Source: Labia minor
Lineage: Eukaryota > Arthropoda > Insecta > Dermaptera > Spongiphoridae
NCBI GenBank assembly: GCA_963082975.1
Contig: OY720344.1
Span: forward strand, 78,604,053 to 78,668,052
DNA: 64,000 nt
Reading direction: 5' to 3'
Below, one piece after another: positions 10,398 to 21,479 of this stretch (position 1 is the first letter of the stretch; each line of letters opens with the position of its first letter). Position numbers and translations under genes: made by a program. A model generated the notes under the pieces. The model was given only the letters and a program-made list of their open reading frames with translations. It had not been told where the DNA came from and ran no database searches.

Positions 10398-11576
10398 CAG
10401 GGCTTCGAACCGTTATTTTTTTCGTTTCGGTTTTCGTTCCGGTTCAATAAAAAAAAAATATCAGTTCGGTTCCGGTTTTCGTTCCGGCAAAAATAACGGT
10501 TTTTTGGGTTTTCGGTTTTCGGTTCAGCTCCGATTAATTAATTTTAAAGACCTTTTATTTGTATTAGAAATTTAGGTCGGGGTATGCCGAGTCTGCCATA
10601 AATATATAAAAATATTTCTTGCTACCACCCTAAATCATACTACATGAATTGATACAATATAATATAAATAATAATAATTAATTAAAGGTATAATAATTAG
10701 AAGTATATAATATAAGATGTTAATATAATTTATTAAACGAAACAAATAAGTATGAATATTTTTTTACATCCTTCTACTTTCAAACACTCAACAAACGAAA
10801 CAAATTCGTATATTTAATGTTAAAGTATACAGGATTCTTGGATATATTTACTTATAATTATAACTAGAATTATAAAAGATGAAAATTATACCTCTAATTA
10901 TTAAAATATCTTCTAATATATTTTCATTTAAACTATTTCTATTGTCTCGTAAAATAAACTTTAAACCAGAGAAAGCTCTTTCAACACTAACTTGTGTTGC
11001 AGTATCTCCTAAAACCACCATTGCAATTTTGTTAAAATGAGGATATGTATTTTTATTTTCCTCCCAAAATTCTAAAATAAGTTTTTTACTGTCTAATCTT
11101 CGTACTTGGTCAAAGGTATTCAATATTTGTTTAAATTTATTTAATAATTTTATTTATATTTATGCATCATTTTCTTTATATCAATACATAACCCTGTAAC
11201 AAATGGAATAAATAATTTAAAAAATTAATACTATCATTAAATCAAAATATCAGTATTAAACAAACGATGAAAACATTAAATTCTGTATTGCGACTACGAG
11301 ACGCTGCCAACACAACCGAAGGGAGAGTATGACTAGGACACTAATTTTTGAAACAAAGTTTTTAGCGACACCATGCAATGCGAGGCATAACTAATTGAAA
11401 AAAATTCGGGCTTGGGTGTTGCCAAAACACCTCTTGTGGCAACTCTGGATTGAACACTTACTGAACCGAAATAAACCGATATTATTTTTTTCGGTTCAGC
11501 TCCGGTTTTCGTTCCGACAAAAATACCGGTTTTTTTCGGTTTTCGGTTTTCGGTTCAGTTCCGGTTCGAAGCCCTG
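10398..11576 (-). mobile_element. Deleted hAT transposon with transposase tail
   Basis: This 1,179-bp element is bounded by the 8-bp duplication ATTTTTTT (10390-10397 and 11577-11584). The ends are inverted: it starts CAGGGCTTCGAACCG and ends CGGTTCGAAGCCCTG. Both subterminal regions are packed with repeats of TTTTCGG/CGGTTC-type words, a common arrangement for hAT transposase binding. Only the C-terminal part of a transposase remains inside, so it is non-autonomous. Confidence 0.9.
10848..11123 (-). pseudogene. hAT transposase C-terminal dimerisation fragment
   Basis: The frame encodes FDQVRRLD, EFWEENKNTYPHFNKIA, then TQVSVERAFSGLKFILRD and LNENILEDILIIR. This is the hAT C-terminal dimerisation region, in which the E of S-V-E-R-A-F is the third catalytic acid. 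The BED zinc finger and the first two catalytic aspartates are missing, and about 90 of the usual 550-650 residues are left. It lies inside the hAT element at 10398-11576. Confidence 0.85.
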
Positions 11577-11879
11577 ATTTTTTTTAAATTTCTTAAAAAA
11601 ATAAAATTATTTAACAAAGGATGTCTGACAAAGTATAATATATGTATATAAACTTAAATGTATTAAAATTTACTAGCTGCTCCGAGCGCCTTCGGCGCTC
11701 TTCACACCTAGACGGGGGCTCCGCCCCCTGTACCCCCGAGTGATACATAGTATTTGGTTGAAAGTCTGTATGTAAAAGGTTTTCATCCATTTTGTTTCAA
11801 TCAGTATAAATAGATAAGACTTTCTTGTAAAATATATTTTAATTTAATCAGTAAATTAATTATTATTATTATATTTATC

Positions 11880-12240
11880 TAACTCTGTGTCTCTACAGTT
11901 TTCGAAAGTTCTTAGCCGCACCATCCACATTTCTCTAAGCGTCCCTATCCTGAGCTACAACCAAATCCTACCCTGTCCCATCTCTCCCATGTCCCTTCCT
12001 TCATTGTCCACCCACCTTGGTCCTTGGTCTTCCACCGGATGTTTCCCAATCGGTTTCTCCCAATTTCTAGTTTCTCCAATTCCAACCACGTCCCCTTCCC
12101 ATCCCAGCCTTCTTGATTTTATAACCTTAACTATATCTAGACATTATTTCTCGTTATGCCATCTCCGCCATCCCCCTGTGACCTCATCTTCTTTTGGCCT
12201 ATAAATGCTGCGAACAATATTAATCTCACAAATACTCCAA
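11880..12240 (-). pseudogene. Non-LTR retrotransposon C-terminal fragment inside Helitron
   Basis: On the minus strand this is homologous to 14720-15050 and 52280-52690. In those copies the frame reads KDEVTGEWGRLHNKKLHG, AGHVARMGEE and RAQDRDTWRNVVVAAKNF, as at the C-terminus of arthropod non-LTR reverse-transcriptase proteins. Here the frame is broken. Its position between Helitron ends in several copies suggests it was captured before the Helitron spread. Confidence 0.65.
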
Positions 12241-12268
12241 ATCTACTCTCGTCTCCCAGAGTCATCGA

Positions 12269-12366
12269 TAGGGTGACCAAACGTCCCGTCTTTAGGCGCT
12301 CTGTCCCAAAAATGTCTTCGTGATACCCTTCTGTTTTTTCAATGTTTTCGAAATATGGTCATCCTA
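12269..12366. mobile_element. 98-bp hAT MITE nested in the Helitron
   Basis: This element runs from TAGGGTGACCAAACGTCCCG to an inverted end complementary to TAGGATGACCATATTT, and is flanked by the 8-bp duplication GTCATCGA (12261-12268 and 12367-12374). The homologous place in the Helitrons at 27725-29626 and 48989-52927 lacks it. It is one of the shortest possible hAT passengers. Confidence 0.85.
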
Positions 12367-13259
12367 GTCATCGATCAACATGAAAAATAATTGTTTATAT
12401 ATTTTAATTTTGATCCTCTTGGATGAGATAAGCCCCTTTACTGCATAATAACAGGCGTTACTCAATTACAACGTCGATTTAAATTCTTCTCGAATATTAT
12501 TATCCTTCGTGATTAGAGATCTTAAGTATTTTTTAAATATTTATACTTTTTCAAATTCTACATTTTGTATGTTAATTGTATGTAAGCCGTATCCGTATAA
12601 TAATTCTTGAATTTTTTTGTTTAATTACATTTCGGATGATTTTTCCCCAATTTCTCTAATCATATGTCTCCTCTTCCAGTTCAATTCATTTAGATATCAA
12701 TGTTGCATAAGGAATTTAAATTTCTTAATTTGGTTAGAACACTCCATTTTTTAAAATTTTAAATAGAGGGAGAGAGAGAGGTTCTAATTATATATATTTA
12801 TATCTGTTTCTATGACAGCACAAAAAAGTAAACAAATTACATACATACAAACTCTCCTTTATATATATTTCTGGAAAATGGAACACCCGCAGCTCAGCTC
12901 AGGAGTTACCTGAGATTCTAATTTCTTTTTTATTTTTCATCATTTGAGGTACCCTTCACCTCAGAAAAATTTGGTTACCTTACTCCTTGTAGTTTAGGCT
13001 CTGGAGTTTTTTGCGTACAGACGGACACTATCGTATTAAATATATAGATTAGAATCATCATTATTCACACTTTAAGTTCGTAAATTTATTTTGATTGTAA
13101 TTATATTTTAACCTATTTAGCGATTTTGTAATATAATGCTTTTTTTGTACCCCCTTATACCAAAGTGCTTTATAATTGTCATAATTATTAATAACATAAT
13201 ATACCCTAAAATATGATTATATATTAAAATAAAACCTACTTTTCAAAATAAAAACATAT

Positions 13260-13429
13260 TCGTCGGTTTGGAAGAAGACCGTCACAACTCAAAAATTATT
13301 TTAGAGAGATTTTTATATAAAACTATTACTTATTGTCAATATATCGACGGTTTGGAAGAAAACTGTCATAACTAAAAATTAATAGATTTCCAGGAAAGGC
13401 ATTTCAGAATTTATATTGACAATAAGTAA
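13260..13429. mobile_element. Inverted-repeat element, left part (continues at 15285-15355)
   Basis: The left arm begins with TCGGTTTGGAAGAAGACCGT and contains TAAAACTATTACTTATTGTC. The right arm is its complement, but it is split by the Helitron: GACAATAAGTAA ends at 13429 and TAGTTTTATATAAAA resumes at 15285, running to the terminal complement near 15355. A second, inner copy of the terminal motif sits at about 13346. The undisturbed left arm shows the pre-insertion sequence of the right arm. Confidence 0.75.
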
Positions 13430-13540
13430 TCTATATATAAAAAAGGTTTTTGTCTGCATATTGCTCAGAATTTAAAAATTTTTGCATATCTTCGCGTTTC
13501 ATGACCTCTAGAATCCAAAAGTGACTTTAGAATTTTTCAT

Positions 13541-13580
13541 GTCTGTCTGTCTGTCTGTCTGTCTGTCGGTCTGTCTGTCC
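13541..13580 (+). repeat. TCTG microsatellite in Helitron 5' region
   Basis: A run of about nine GTCT units with one GTCG variant. The same tract is at 49107-49138 in the homologous Helitron, so it is part of the element. Confidence 0.9.
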
Positions 13581-14149
13581 GGAAAATTACTATTTTATAG
13601 ACTCAGAATTGGCTGAACCGATTTCTATGAAATTACATCACAATATTCTTATATACCCCTAGAGTAACATAGGCTATAAATTTTATTAATATTTAATCAA
13701 TAACCGCAGAAATTAATTTTTTAAAGTTTATATGATTCTCCGTGTTGTTCATTCAAGAGCGTCTATCGGCTCACTGTCCCTAGCGGAAGCATTTTAAACA
13801 ATGAATTATCATAGGCATTCCCAATCAAAGAATTATTATAATATTTCACTTTTTATTTTAAATTCTAATATTCAAATATCAATTGAATTAGATAATTTAT
13901 TCTAAAAGTTCCCATTTTAATTAATAACTATGATCTAAAAAAATTAATAAAAAATTAATAAATGAACTTAATAATAAAAAAATTTAATTTTTATAAATTG
14001 TCTCAAGTCTCTATTTTTGCATTTTCTCAAGTTTCATTATAATTAAAAATATTCAATAATAATCTAACAATGAAAATAAAATATCATAATGTAATGATCA
14101 AGAAATATTATACTATATTTCACTATTATAACATAGAAAATACTTAAGA

Positions 14150-15051
14150 ACCATAGGCGGAGGAAATATTAGGAGATATCATTGCAGGTTCAGGCCAAAT
14201 CGATCAACATTAATTAAGATATTATCATTATGACAGATATTAGGAAAAATCGCGAATTCAATATTTCTGTTCACTAATTATTTGTAGATTTTAGTAAAAC
14301 ATACGCATGACTCAATATAGATCAGCATAAACTTTTTCAAATTTTGATCTTCAAATTTGTCTTGAAGGTAGTATAGAAAGAGTAAGATGCGGAAATCAAT
14401 TGTAAAATATTAGGTTACCCAGACGACTTAAATATAATAGGAGATTCGGCAATTGCAATTACAGATAGCGAGGAAAAATTAATGGAGGTTTGAAATTAAT
14501 AGTGATAAGAAAAAATATTTAGTAACAAAGAGGAAGATGTAGAATTTGAATATGTTGAAAAATTGAATGTAATCACAAAGGATAATAATATTTGAGAAGA
14601 ATTTAAATCGGGGTTGCAATCGGGAAACGCCTGTTATCTTGAAATAAAGAGGTTTATCTCATCAAAATTATATCAAAGGGAATATATAAAAAAATTATTT
14701 TGCCTGTAGGATAGGATTCTTCCCTGCATTTATTGGCCAAAGAAAGATGAGGTCACCGGGGAATGGGGGAGACTGCATAACAAGAAATTGCATGGCCTCT
14801 CTGCATCTTCAGAAATAGTTAGGGTTATAAAAGGGAAAAAGCTGCGATAAGCAGGGCACGTGGCTAGAATGGGAGAGGAAAAATATATTGGTGGGGAGAG
14901 ACCGATTAGAAAACGTCCGCTTGGAAAACCAATGACGCGTAGGAAGGGACGTAAGAGAGATGGGACAAGGGCTCAGGATAGGGACACTTGGAGAAATGTG
15001 GTTGTTGCGGCTAAGAACTTTCGAGTATCTTTGAGCCACATAGATAGATAG
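14150..15051 (+). pseudogene. Captured non-LTR reverse transcriptase fragment
   Basis: The segment begins with degraded reverse-transcriptase sequence. The copy at 51715 keeps TLRQILGKT and YPDDLNIIGDS, the latter corresponding to the catalytic YADD motif. At 14720-15051 one frame reads RILPCIYWPKKDE, GEWGRLHNKKLHG, a stop in place of the Trp of LRWAGHVARM, then GERPIRKRPLGKP and AQDRDTWRNVVVAAKNF. These are conserved in C-termini of arthropod endonuclease-reverse-transcriptase proteins. Multiple stops and frameshifts make it a pseudogene. It is flanked by Helitron 5' and 3' sequence. Confidence 0.75.
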
Positions 15052-15608
15052 ATATACCATATACAATAATAATATATATAATTAATTTAGTGATTAAATT
15101 GAAATATATTTTAAATAAGAACACAAAAAGAAATGAATGTTTTATGTAATATACGGATTGAAACAAAATGGATGAAAAAAAACCTTTTACTACTTTCAAC
15201 CAAATACTATGTACCACTCGGGGGTACAGGGGGCGGAGCCCCCGTCTAGGTGTGAAGAGCGCCGAAGGCGCTCTGAGCAGCTAGTAGTTTTATATAAAAA
15301 TTTTGTATATAAAAACATTGTGATAATTTTTGAGTTCTGACGGTCTTCTTCCAAACCGAAGATATATTTTTAGCAAATTTATTTATATCATATAAGGGTG
15401 GTGGAGAGAAACGGGAAATTTCGAACCCCTGCCCTACCCTGTATATAGATAAAATAGTCTAAGTTCTAAGTTACCGACATGCCATTAATTTCGAATATAA
15501 TAATAATAATCTTGTGTGAATTAGAGATATAATTGTAATAATTTATTAAAATTTTGTTGGAAATGAATCAGTTGAAATTTTACAGGTATTATTATGAAAT
15601 GTGATTGT

Positions 15609-16024
15609 GTGTTCTAACACACATGAGTTAAGTAGTTAATTATATGTACCAAATTTCGTGCACCATTTTGATATCATCTAGTAATGTTAAAAAATTAAAA
15701 AAACACTATTCATATTTTGCAAGGTTTGTTAAATGTTAAGTAAGAATCATATTTCATATTAATACCTGTAAAATTTCAACTGAAATTGTTGGAAATGAAT
15801 CAGTTGAATCACATTTCATAATAATACCTGTAGAATTTCAACTGAAATTGTTGGAAATGAATCAGTGAAAAAATATAAATGTGATTCTTACTTAACATTT
15901 AACAAACCTTGCAAAATATGAATAGTGTTTTTTTAATTTTTTAACATTACTAGATGATATCAAAATGGTGCACGAAATTTTGTACATATAATTAACTACT
16001 TAGCTCATTTGTGTTAGAACACAC
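15609..16024. repeat. Palindrome with 150-bp arms and duplicated centre
   Basis: The arms 15609-15760 and about 15872-16024 are reverse complements with a few mismatches; both end in CGTGCACCATTTTGATATCA and the outer GTGTTCTAACACA. The 111-bp centre contains two direct copies of a 41-bp unit (ACCTGTARAATTTCAACTGA, then GTTGGAAATGAATCAGT), and a third, inverted part lies at about 15549-15590. The right outer end is extended by a small hairpin, AGCTCATTTGTGT with its complement (16001-16032). No coding sequence is seen. Confidence 0.75.
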
Positions 16025-16315
16025 AAATGAGCTAAGTAGGATGTTCAGAATCGAAAGTCAATAATTAAGAACTAAAAACATGTTTCAAAGTAGTTGGGGT
16101 ACGTTTGGTGGCCTAGCACAGGTGTGATCCATTATCAATTCTAGTAACTTGGATAATCGATAAAAATATGCTACAATCAATTAATAAAAATTCATATTAG
16201 TATACATTTTAATTGTGGAACAGAGAAAGGAGATGGAATTTATCTTAAATAAAAATTAACACAATTTGAATTTATAGAAATATTTAAGAAAATTATTTTT
16301 TGTATTTAACATTTA

Positions 16316-17039
16316 TATTGACAGATAGTTTAATAATATAAATGTTACTAATTTAATTAATTTGTAATTGAGAGGCCGATTACGTTCCATTACAACTTTG
16401 AACTGTATTTGATATCGATGGAACAAAATGAAATTCACAATAGTACTTAATTAGAGAGGTTGAGAGGAATTTTTGTTAGAAAATATAATTTACATTTAGT
16501 TTTTTAATAATGAAAGAATTACAATCAAAACTGAAGGGGTTGAAATTTTAAATTTCACCTCTTCAGAAAAATGTATTTTATTAAGACGTTTAACCTGAAC
16601 TAAGATACTAAATTATAAATCACAACTAAATTATAATTAAAAATTGTAAAACTTATATTATAATTTTATCTCTTTTTCTCTAAATTTGTTAATTAAAAAT
16701 AAACATTAAAAAACAATCGATATTCCGAATCTCTTTATATATGAATATATTATTTATACCAGATAAACAGCTAATTACATCTTGAAATGAGTTTGATTGC
16801 TGACATAAAGCTCATATAAGTTTTATTGATTTGAGGGTTAGTAAAGGCAGTTAGTATTGACAGATAGTTTAATAATATAAGTGTTACTAATTTAATTAAT
16901 TCAATTGAGAGGCGAGTTTTATTCCATTACAACTTTGAGCGGAATTTGATGAAGAAAAATATGATCTTGAATTCATAATAGCTATACATAATTAAAGAGG
17001 TGTTTTTGTTAGAAAATATAATTTACATTTATTTTTTTA
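16316..17039 (+). repeat. Two ~190-bp direct repeats 540 bp apart
   Basis: Positions 16316-16507 and 16856-17039 are direct copies with moderate divergence: both start ATTGACAGATAGTTTAATAA and end with GTTAGAAAATATAATTTACA. They are not obviously LTRs: no TG..CA ends, no primer-binding site and no coding sequence lies between. A shorter pair, AGAATATTTTATACTAATTT-like, recurs at about 17043 and 17278. Confidence 0.65.
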
Positions 17040-17654
17040 AGTAGGAGAATATTTTATACTAATTTCTGTCTAGTTTGATTGTGTATTAATATAAATAAGA
17101 ATATGTACGAATTAAAAAAAAATTAATTTGTATAAATTATGTCAAATATTTCTTTCAATTCATATATTGTTAGTTAAACAGTATATAATTCATATTCAAT
17201 TCACATAAATATATTAAATCTATTAATATATAATACATATATTGAAATAAAATTTTTGAATAAAAGTCTTTAAGTAGGTGAATATTTTATACTAATTTCT
17301 GTATTGGTATTGGTTTATACATATTATAAGTTTTAAGGTTCATGGTTGGAAATTTCATTTATACAAAGGTTTGATTTCAAAAATAGCATATAATTAAATT
17401 AAATTAATTCAAGGATGATGATTTTGAAATAATATTTTTATTTATATCCTCGTACTTACTTTCTCATTAAAAGGTTTTTTGAGTTAAATAATCAATGTTT
17501 GAGTATGTTTGTCTCATTTTTTGATAAAGTCATTTTAATTGGTTGTTATTGTTCAATTACAAAAATTTCTAAATTAATTGATTAATAACGATCAAATGAT
17601 ATTAAAAAACATTTTGATTCAAAATGCTTATTGAAAACATATTCTATCTATATC

Positions 17655-17870
17655 TGTCTCTGTGACTCTACGGAACTCGAAAGTTCTTGGACGCAGCAAC
17701 CACAACCAACCCTCCAAGTATTCCTATTCTGAGCCACAACCTTCTAGTCCCTATCCTCTCCCATCTCTCTCACATCCTTTCCCACATTATCCACCCAACG
17801 TGTCCTTGGTTTTCCAAGTGGATGTTTCCCACTCGGTCTCCCTACCAATATATTTTTTGCCATTTTATCT
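17655..17870 (-). pseudogene. Retrotransposon C-terminal fragment, minus strand
   Basis: The reverse complement matches the terminal part of the segment captured by the Helitrons, containing the codons of AAKNFRV before the stop and the GGACACTTGGAGA-like block in degraded form. No Helitron 3' hairpin is attached here, so this is an isolated fragment. Confidence 0.5.
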
Positions 17871-18396
17871 TCTCCTATATATATTCATCTGTTGAATTTT
17901 ATTTATATATTTTCATGAACCACATGTAAGCTTTTATAAATTGTTTAAAGTTTAATCCAAATTCAAATTTGAATAAAGAATATTACCTATATTTTTTGAA
18001 AATTTCAATTATCTTAAGTGGTATATATAGAGAGGAAATATTCAAAATTCGATTTTTTTGTAAACTCAAATATTGTTAATTCAATAATGAACATCGAGTG
18101 AATCCAAAGTTAAAGATTATTTTGAGAGCAAAGACTAATCATCTTTTAAAGGGAAAGTGGAGTAAATTTTAGATGAAAATTTGAAGTATTTAAATGGTTA
18201 TACTAGTGAAGATTAATTGAAAAATAATTTTTTTAAAAAATCACTTAAAAATAAGCGGGAGTGTCCTCCCCTAGACTTCCCCGCATATAAATAGGTATAA
18301 AGAGTTGTGAATGAATATTTAGAATGTGTAAACTTGGTATTGATAAAGAGCCAGTTCGTATTAGTTTATTGGTGTCAAATTTGATATTTGGTAACA

Positions 18397-18427
<31 letters not shown>

Positions 18428-18520
18428 TAAAGTGCTACTTCCGGTTAACTGATATTTTAAATGTAAAAAAAAACAGATATGGATATAATATAAATATTTT
18501 TAATTTTATTTTATTTATAA

Positions 18521-18760
18521 CTAGCTGATCAGAGCGCCTTCGGCGCTCTTCACACCTAGACGGGGGCTCCGCCCCCTGTACCCCCCCCCCCGAGTGTCCC
18601 TATTCTCTGAGCTATAACCATCTAACTCCTACCCTATCCTATCTCTCTCACGTTCCTTCCTACATTGTCCACCCTGTACACAATTGGTCTTCCAAACGGA
18701 CGTTTTCCAATCGAACTCCCACCAATATATTTTCCTCTCCCCTCTCGCTGCCAGCGCTCC
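18521..18760 (-). mobile_element. Helitron 3' end, truncated
   Basis: On the minus strand the 3' terminus is present: GGGGGCGGAGCCCCC, GAGCGCCGAAGGCGCTC, then CTAG at 18521-18524 followed by T. Beyond about 18600 there is only a short piece of the captured retrotransposon tail, and the 5' part is absent. A run of nine or more C follows the GC hairpin. Confidence 0.75.
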
Positions 18761-19039
18761 TAGATAATAAAAAATAAGATTAAAATTTTAAAAAATGAGA
18801 GAGAGTGAATTTATTTTATTCTAAAAAAATACAACTCACACATATCTTATTTTTATTAAGAATAATTTATTATATATATTTTTATTTATTTTATTTATTA
18901 ATTTTTATTTATTTTATTTAATAAAAAAAACATCTTCTGATATCTTAATCAAAGAAAAGCTGAATCGTTTTATAATTCTAATAATTCCTATTTATGTAGA
19001 TATATAAATGGTTTAGTTAATAGATGAAGGAGTTAGGTA

Positions 19040-19332
19040 GAATGTGGTGGGGGAAACACCGGCAGGTGGTTTGGAAGACGCATGCGCGCGATATTTGGTC
19101 TTCCACTGGACAAACACTGCGCTCAGTTTGCGCTCGCGTTTGAGCTATTAAACTCGATTTTATCTACTTCACTGTAATATTTATCGCTTATCACACTTTT
19201 TTTTACTAGTCACTGAATCATTGAGTGTCAAGTGTATCTATTTATTACTTAATCATTATCGGCGAAATTGAGGTTTTTTTGTCTGTTTTTCTTCGGTAAA
19301 CACCGACATCATCTTCTCGATGAGTGTCTAGG
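19040..19332 (+). promoter_or_regulatory. Possible promoter and noncoding first exon
   Basis: This block stands out by higher GC and several CpGs. It contains ACGCATGCGCGCG near 19079, close to the NRF1/Ewg-type site GCGCATGCGC found at many metazoan promoters. About 250 bp downstream a strong splice donor, TCTAG|GTAAGTTTA, occurs near 19332. The short ATG just before it meets TAG after three codons, so the exon would be 5' UTR. I cannot identify the gene; it could also be a fragment of an unknown repeat. Confidence 0.35.
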
Positions 19333-19339
19333 TAAGTTT

Positions 19340-19805
19340 ATAAATTAACTAAAAAGCCTATTTTATTGTTATATATAAAAATTATTTAAAAAATCCTTAT
19401 AAAATATTATATATAGAATATTAATACATTAAACTTTGAACAATTAAAAAAAATTAAAAATAATTCATATAAAATACCATTTTTTTTTATTTCTATACTC
19501 AATACTTTCGAGATGAAAATTTTTTGTTAATTATTTTAATTACTAATTTATCTTTAACCAAAAAGATGTAAAAATATTTTCATCTTAAAAAGAAGTTAGG
19601 TACTTATCTTAGTTTTCGTTTTAGATAAAATAATATATTTTTAATAAAAAAATATTTTTTATTCACCTAAATTTTAAAAAAAATTTTCTCCACTAAAATT
19701 TGTAATAAGTATTTTTTTTTAATGTGATAGAAGGATTTAGGATCCTATCCGCCCAATAATATTTAAGTCTCTTCAAAAAACACAAACAGGACAACATAAC
19801 TAAAT

Positions 19806-19842
<37 letters not shown>

Positions 19843-21200
19843 TTATCTCGTTATATAAATAAAAACACAAAATAATTAATTATTTAATAGAGTATTAAAA
19901 ATTACAATTAAAATTATTTAAATTAATTTATTATATAAATATACATATATATATATATTCCAATATTTCAATAAAATATTGTAATATTAACATAATAACT
20001 TTTTATTTATTTTCCTCTTAATATTATCTATATTTAATTTATTTTGTAAATAAATATGTTATTTATAAATAAATTTTTAAAATTAATTATTTAATTTCTT
20101 ATCATATATATGTGAATTGATTAATTTGTTAGATAATTATAAGAAATAATAATTTCTAAGCCAGAATTTCTTTTTTCAAATAATAATTTAAATAAAAATT
20201 ATGGTATTGAATTTATGGTCATTCAATTTCATTGCTGGAGACAAAGAGCAAGCAAATACTAACTCTTATTTTAGTAAACTACTTTGAATCAATAATAAAA
20301 TTAATATGTATATAATTAATAAGTAGTCAGAGAGGGGCGTAGGGCACTTTAAAAAAATATCCTCTTTACCTTTAATTTTAATTATATTACGAGTTTGTTG
20401 TACATTAATAAGTTTGCTGGACTGATTTTTATATGAATATCCTCCATTCTACATTACTCATCTCATGTTACTTCTATTTGTGTTTTTGTCAATTGATCAT
20501 CTTCAATCAATTTATATTATATATACTTTTTAAAGATCAGATATTACATTTTGTTATAAAACCTTGAATAAAAGTTTATTTTTAAGCTCTGCACTGTTCA
20601 TCAGATGCCTTCTTCAGTTCGGAGAACCTTTTCATAAATGTTCGATAATGAATATATAAAACTTTTAATATTTAATTATTCTATATATATATATATATAT
20701 AGCAATTCCTACACAAAATAAGTAAATTATAAAATATATTTATTTTATTTATATTTCAAATAATTAAATATCATTTAAATTAGGTAATTTATTATAAAAG
20801 TTCTCATTTTAGTTATTTGTTAAATTTTAGTCTTATTTATTAAATGTTTTATTAGAAATAAGGTTTAATTTTTACCAATTATACATATTTTTTTTAAATA
20901 ATATATTTAAAAAAAATATAAAAATTTAAAAAAAAAAATAAAACAAATAATTTTCCGATAATAAATTAAGAAATTAATTTAGAATCAAATATTATAATTA
21001 CTACAAAGTCTGATCAACAAGTGTGAAAGATGAGTTTATTGTTCAAGGAATCGGATGATTGAAAACATTTTATTTATTATATTAATTATAATTTATATTT
21101 TCTTATTAAACAATTTATGATAATTCATTTCAGGATAAAACAACTAAATTAATCAAAATGTAGGGTGATTAAAAACGAATAAATAATAACCTATAAATCT
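19340..21200. other. AT-rich DNA with TA microsatellites, no gene seen
   Basis: TA tracts occur at about 19808-19839 and 20683-20701. Around 20760-20810 is a copy of a degenerate word (AATTAAATATCATTT then TTATTMTAAAAGTTCTCATT) also found in the 5' halves of the Helitrons, so decayed Helitron sequence is likely. If the block at 19040 is a promoter, this would be intron. No exon is recognised. Confidence 0.45.
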
Positions 21201-21479
21201 TCCTCTATTTATAAAAAAGCTTTTTGTCTGCACATTGCTCAGAATTTAAAATTTTTTACATATCTTCGAGAAATAATTCTAGAAATTTCCATACAAAGAA
21301 TGTTTACGTATAATATTTAAATTTTTGTTTTAATTTCTAATATTCAAAAATCATTTCACTTATTTAATTTATTCTAAAAGTTCAATTTATTTATTATATA
21401 AAAATTAAAATATGATTTTTTAATCAAATGATATTTTAATAATTTCCGAAAAAAGAAACCTCTCTCTCTCTCTATTCTA

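Larger units (their letters stand above)
11673..13047 (-). mobile_element. Helitron, minus orientation, about 1.4 kb
   Basis: Read on the minus strand, it starts TCTATATATTTAATACG (13047 leftward, preceded by A) and ends with the hairpin GAGCGCCGAAGGCGCTC, a 7-10 base spacer and CTAG (11673-11676) followed by T. A 5' TC, a GC-rich hairpin near the 3' end, CTRR, and insertion between A and T without duplication define Helitrons. A second hairpin, GGGGGCGGAGCCCCC, lies just upstream. No Rep/helicase is present. It carries the same retrotransposon-derived segment as the other copies and a 98-bp nested MITE. Confidence 0.75.
13430..15284 (+). mobile_element. Helitron, plus orientation, 1.86 kb
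   Basis: The 5' end is TCTATATATAAAAAAGG (preceded by A) and the 3' end is GAGCGCCGAAGGCGCTC, then TGAGCAG and CTAG, followed by T. A TCTG microsatellite and the segment with GGCTGAACCGATTTC follow the 5' end, as in the copy at 48989. The interior from about 14150 to 15050 derives from a non-LTR retrotransposon. The insertion site is intact in the opposite arm of the host inverted repeat (TTACTATTGTC-like word at about 13322), which proves both boundaries. No Rep/helicase gene is present. Confidence 0.85.

Noticed and set aside
11887-12204. 105-codon plus-strand open frame
   Set aside because: It is the antisense of the captured retrotransposon C-terminus in the minus-strand Helitron, with low-complexity Ser/Pro/Leu content. 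Similar antisense frames occur at 14809-15066, 17662-17895, 22623-22886 and 52459-52710.
15609-16024. Possible CRISPR array
   Set aside because: The repeats are inverted arms and two direct units, not regularly spaced direct repeats with unique spacers, and the genome is eukaryotic.
16316-17039. LTR pair
   Set aside because: No TG..CA ends, primer-binding site, polypurine tract or coding sequence was found between the repeats.
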